A stretch of DNA of 20,084 nt from assembly GCA_002803225.1 (NCBI GenBank), contig NXFV01000287.1:1-20084 (forward strand), given 5' to 3'. The stretch comes from Gamarada debralockiae (taxonomy: Eukaryota; Ascomycota; Leotiomycetes; Helotiales; Hyphodiscaceae). The notes under the pieces are model-generated. The model made no database searches. It was not told the DNA's origin and worked only from the letters and a program-made list of their open reading frames with translations. The first letter of the stretch is position 1. Every line of letters begins with the position of its first letter. The position numbers and the translations under genes were made by a program. Of this stretch, positions 18,809-20,084 are shown in pieces.

Positions 18809-19195
18809 CGAATGTGAAGGGGGAAGCGACATACGAGTCATTCTACGGCTATTAGCTGAAGTTCATCGCTGAAGAAGGTTCGGCTGCAAGTGCTGATCAC
18901 TAGCCGACCAGAGGTTCCAATCCGCTACGGTTTCCGCCAGATTCCTGATACTGAGCACCGCGACTTTATCCTTCATGGCATAGAAGCGGCTATTGTGAAC
19001 CATGATATCTCTATTTTCTAGACCATGAGATAGGGTTGATTAGACAGGAATGGAGCCTTGCAGCTAGCTGGCCAGGCGAGCAAGCTCTCGGACAGCTGGT
19101 TGTAAATGCTAGTGGCCTCTTTATCTGGGCTGCAACTACTTGTCGGTTTATCCGGGAAGGAGGATTGTCTGCAGCGAAGAGACCAAAGGTCGCTC
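18803..19195 (+). pseudogene. NACHT/NLR-type STAND NTPase fragment
   Basis: Only the Walker B to sensor part of a fungal NLR-like (STAND) receptor is left. FDECEGGSDIRVILRLLAEV matches the usual 'IDALDECEG..DI..ILRLLAE' Walker B helix; after a stop and frame change comes LITSRPEVPIRYGFRQIPD with the typical 'TSRPE.PIR' strand; after another stop and shift come GLIRQEW, WPGEQALGQLV and ASGLFIWAATTCRFIREGG, the standard 'L...A.GLFIWAAT.CRFI' region. Two frame changes and several stops mark it as dead. No Walker A, HET/effector domain or WD40/ankyrin repeats are seen on either side. Its left end abuts the LINE fragment with essentially no spacer. Confidence 0.75.
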
Positions 19196-20030
19196 ATGCG
19201 GCATGGTGGTCAGTGCTTATCACCTGACACCAGTAGCTATCCATATCTACATTCCCTTTGCTTCCATCCATCTTGGCTGTCCTGGTTCCAGCATCTCGTC
19301 CTCTCTGCTCCGCTTCACCATTTCAGTCCGGGTTTAGTTCACTGTACCCTAAATGATTCCCAGTGCATAGCCTGTGATTACGACGTCTGTGGAACGGCTT
19401 CGAATTGCCCAAGAAGCCCAGTGTTTCTTGTGAATTTTGCTGTTTTTAATGCGAGAGCTGGCGCTCCCAATACCTTCCTGAGATCCTGCTGTTCCCTCGT
19501 TCTCTCTCTTCCCCATGTTTCCTCCCGAGACCAATTAGATATAGTGGTATAGCAATGCCTATGATTCTAAGGTATCGATGGAGTAGACTATCAGAGGAAT
19601 ATCTGCGAGCGAAAAAATTGAGGTAACTGGACTTAATATAAGGAAGGGATTGTTTCGTAGGTGATATTGTAAAGGGGATAAGATTATAATCCCGAGGAAT
19701 GCACCTCCGGGGATGATCATAGCGGCAGTTATAATATCTATCGTGTCTTGATCGAGACGAATGGTCCATTGAAGTTTGAAGTTATACTTATAAAGATATA
19801 CATATAAAGCCTCACCCAATTTATTCTTAGAAGTAACATATCTGTGCACAGACACGTCGAAGATTTCCCAAGTTCATTTCAGGATTGATGGAGATATTAT
19901 ATTACCGAAGCTAACTTAACAGGATGAGAACCTTATAAGTTGGCTAAGATGACAGCATATCCATAGTCGAACCGCTGACTGATCTGCGTGGTTGTCTCTA
20001 TTACGTATTGATGACGGCCTTGTCCCAAGG

Positions 20031-20031
<1 letters not shown>
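19196..20031. other. Right flank, nothing recognised
   Basis: Short frames on both strands, including a 98-codon minus-strand frame (19855-19559) with a hydrophobic centre, but no domain was recognised. The stretch 19560-19950 is AT-rich. Further decayed NLR sequence could be present but cannot be identified by eye. Confidence 0.45.

Positions 20032-20084
<53 letters not shown>
20032..20084. repeat. Poly-T tract of 53 nt at window edge
   Basis: An unbroken run of T fills the last 53 bases. It could be the poly-A tail of a retroelement or retrocopy lying to the right on the minus strand, or the place where an assembly contig ended. Confidence 0.95.

Noticed and set aside
19559..19855. 98-codon minus-strand frame with hydrophobic centre
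   Set aside because: Lies in AT-rich DNA, no domain recognised, hydrophobicity explained by composition.
1..20084. CRISPR arrays, rRNA or tRNA genes
   Set aside because: No regularly spaced repeats, rRNA blocks or cloverleaf-like sequences were noticed by eye, and CRISPR is not expected in a fungal genome.

Overview
The window looks like nuclear DNA of a filamentous ascomycete, probably a eurotiomycete (Aspergillus/Penicillium type). The grounds are short GT-AG introns (50-145 nt), typical fungal protein families (bZIP with DUF3425, MpaB-like oxygenase, CrtC/lipocalin-like cyclase, DHA1 transporter, HET and NACHT proteins) and a decayed non-LTR retroelement. Species placement is an inference from protein style only.

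Positions 464-10887 resemble part of a secondary-metabolite locus. In order: a broken O-methyltransferase (minus, 464-~1300); an intact four-exon bZIP-DUF3425 regulator (plus, 1930-3451); an MpaB-like ER membrane oxygenase (minus, 3811-5064); a 586-bp divergent promoter; a three-exon hydroxyneurosporene-synthase/lipocalin-like protein of the class that includes fungal Diels-Alderases (plus, 5651-6955); a decayed HET-domain gene (minus, 8517-~9083); and a two-exon DHA1-type MFS exporter (minus, 9127-10887). No backbone enzyme (PKS, NRPS, terpene cyclase or prenyltransferase) is visible, so either the cassette continues to the left of the window or it is a detached tailoring, regulator and exporter group. 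A plausible working scheme is that the bZIP protein activates the divergent oxygenase/cyclase pair, both enzymes act at or in the ER, and the MFS protein exports the product.

Positions 10888-20084 are mostly relics: an ankyrin-like fragment (12642-13010), a frameshifted copper-acquisition-factor/BIM1-like surface-protein gene (13671-~14440), a repeat-containing Pro/Ser/Thr-rich reading frame of uncertain status (15485-16165), one apparently intact multi-span membrane protein (16763-17962), a LINE ORF1 remnant (18290-18808) joined directly to a NACHT/NLR fragment (~18803-19195), and finally a run of 53 T at the window edge. HET, ankyrin and NACHT relics together suggest an area where allorecognition-type genes have turned over and decayed.

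Exon models were derived by hand from splice motifs and reading-frame continuity; all three multi-exon genes close in frame. No database search was possible, so family assignments rest on recognised motifs.
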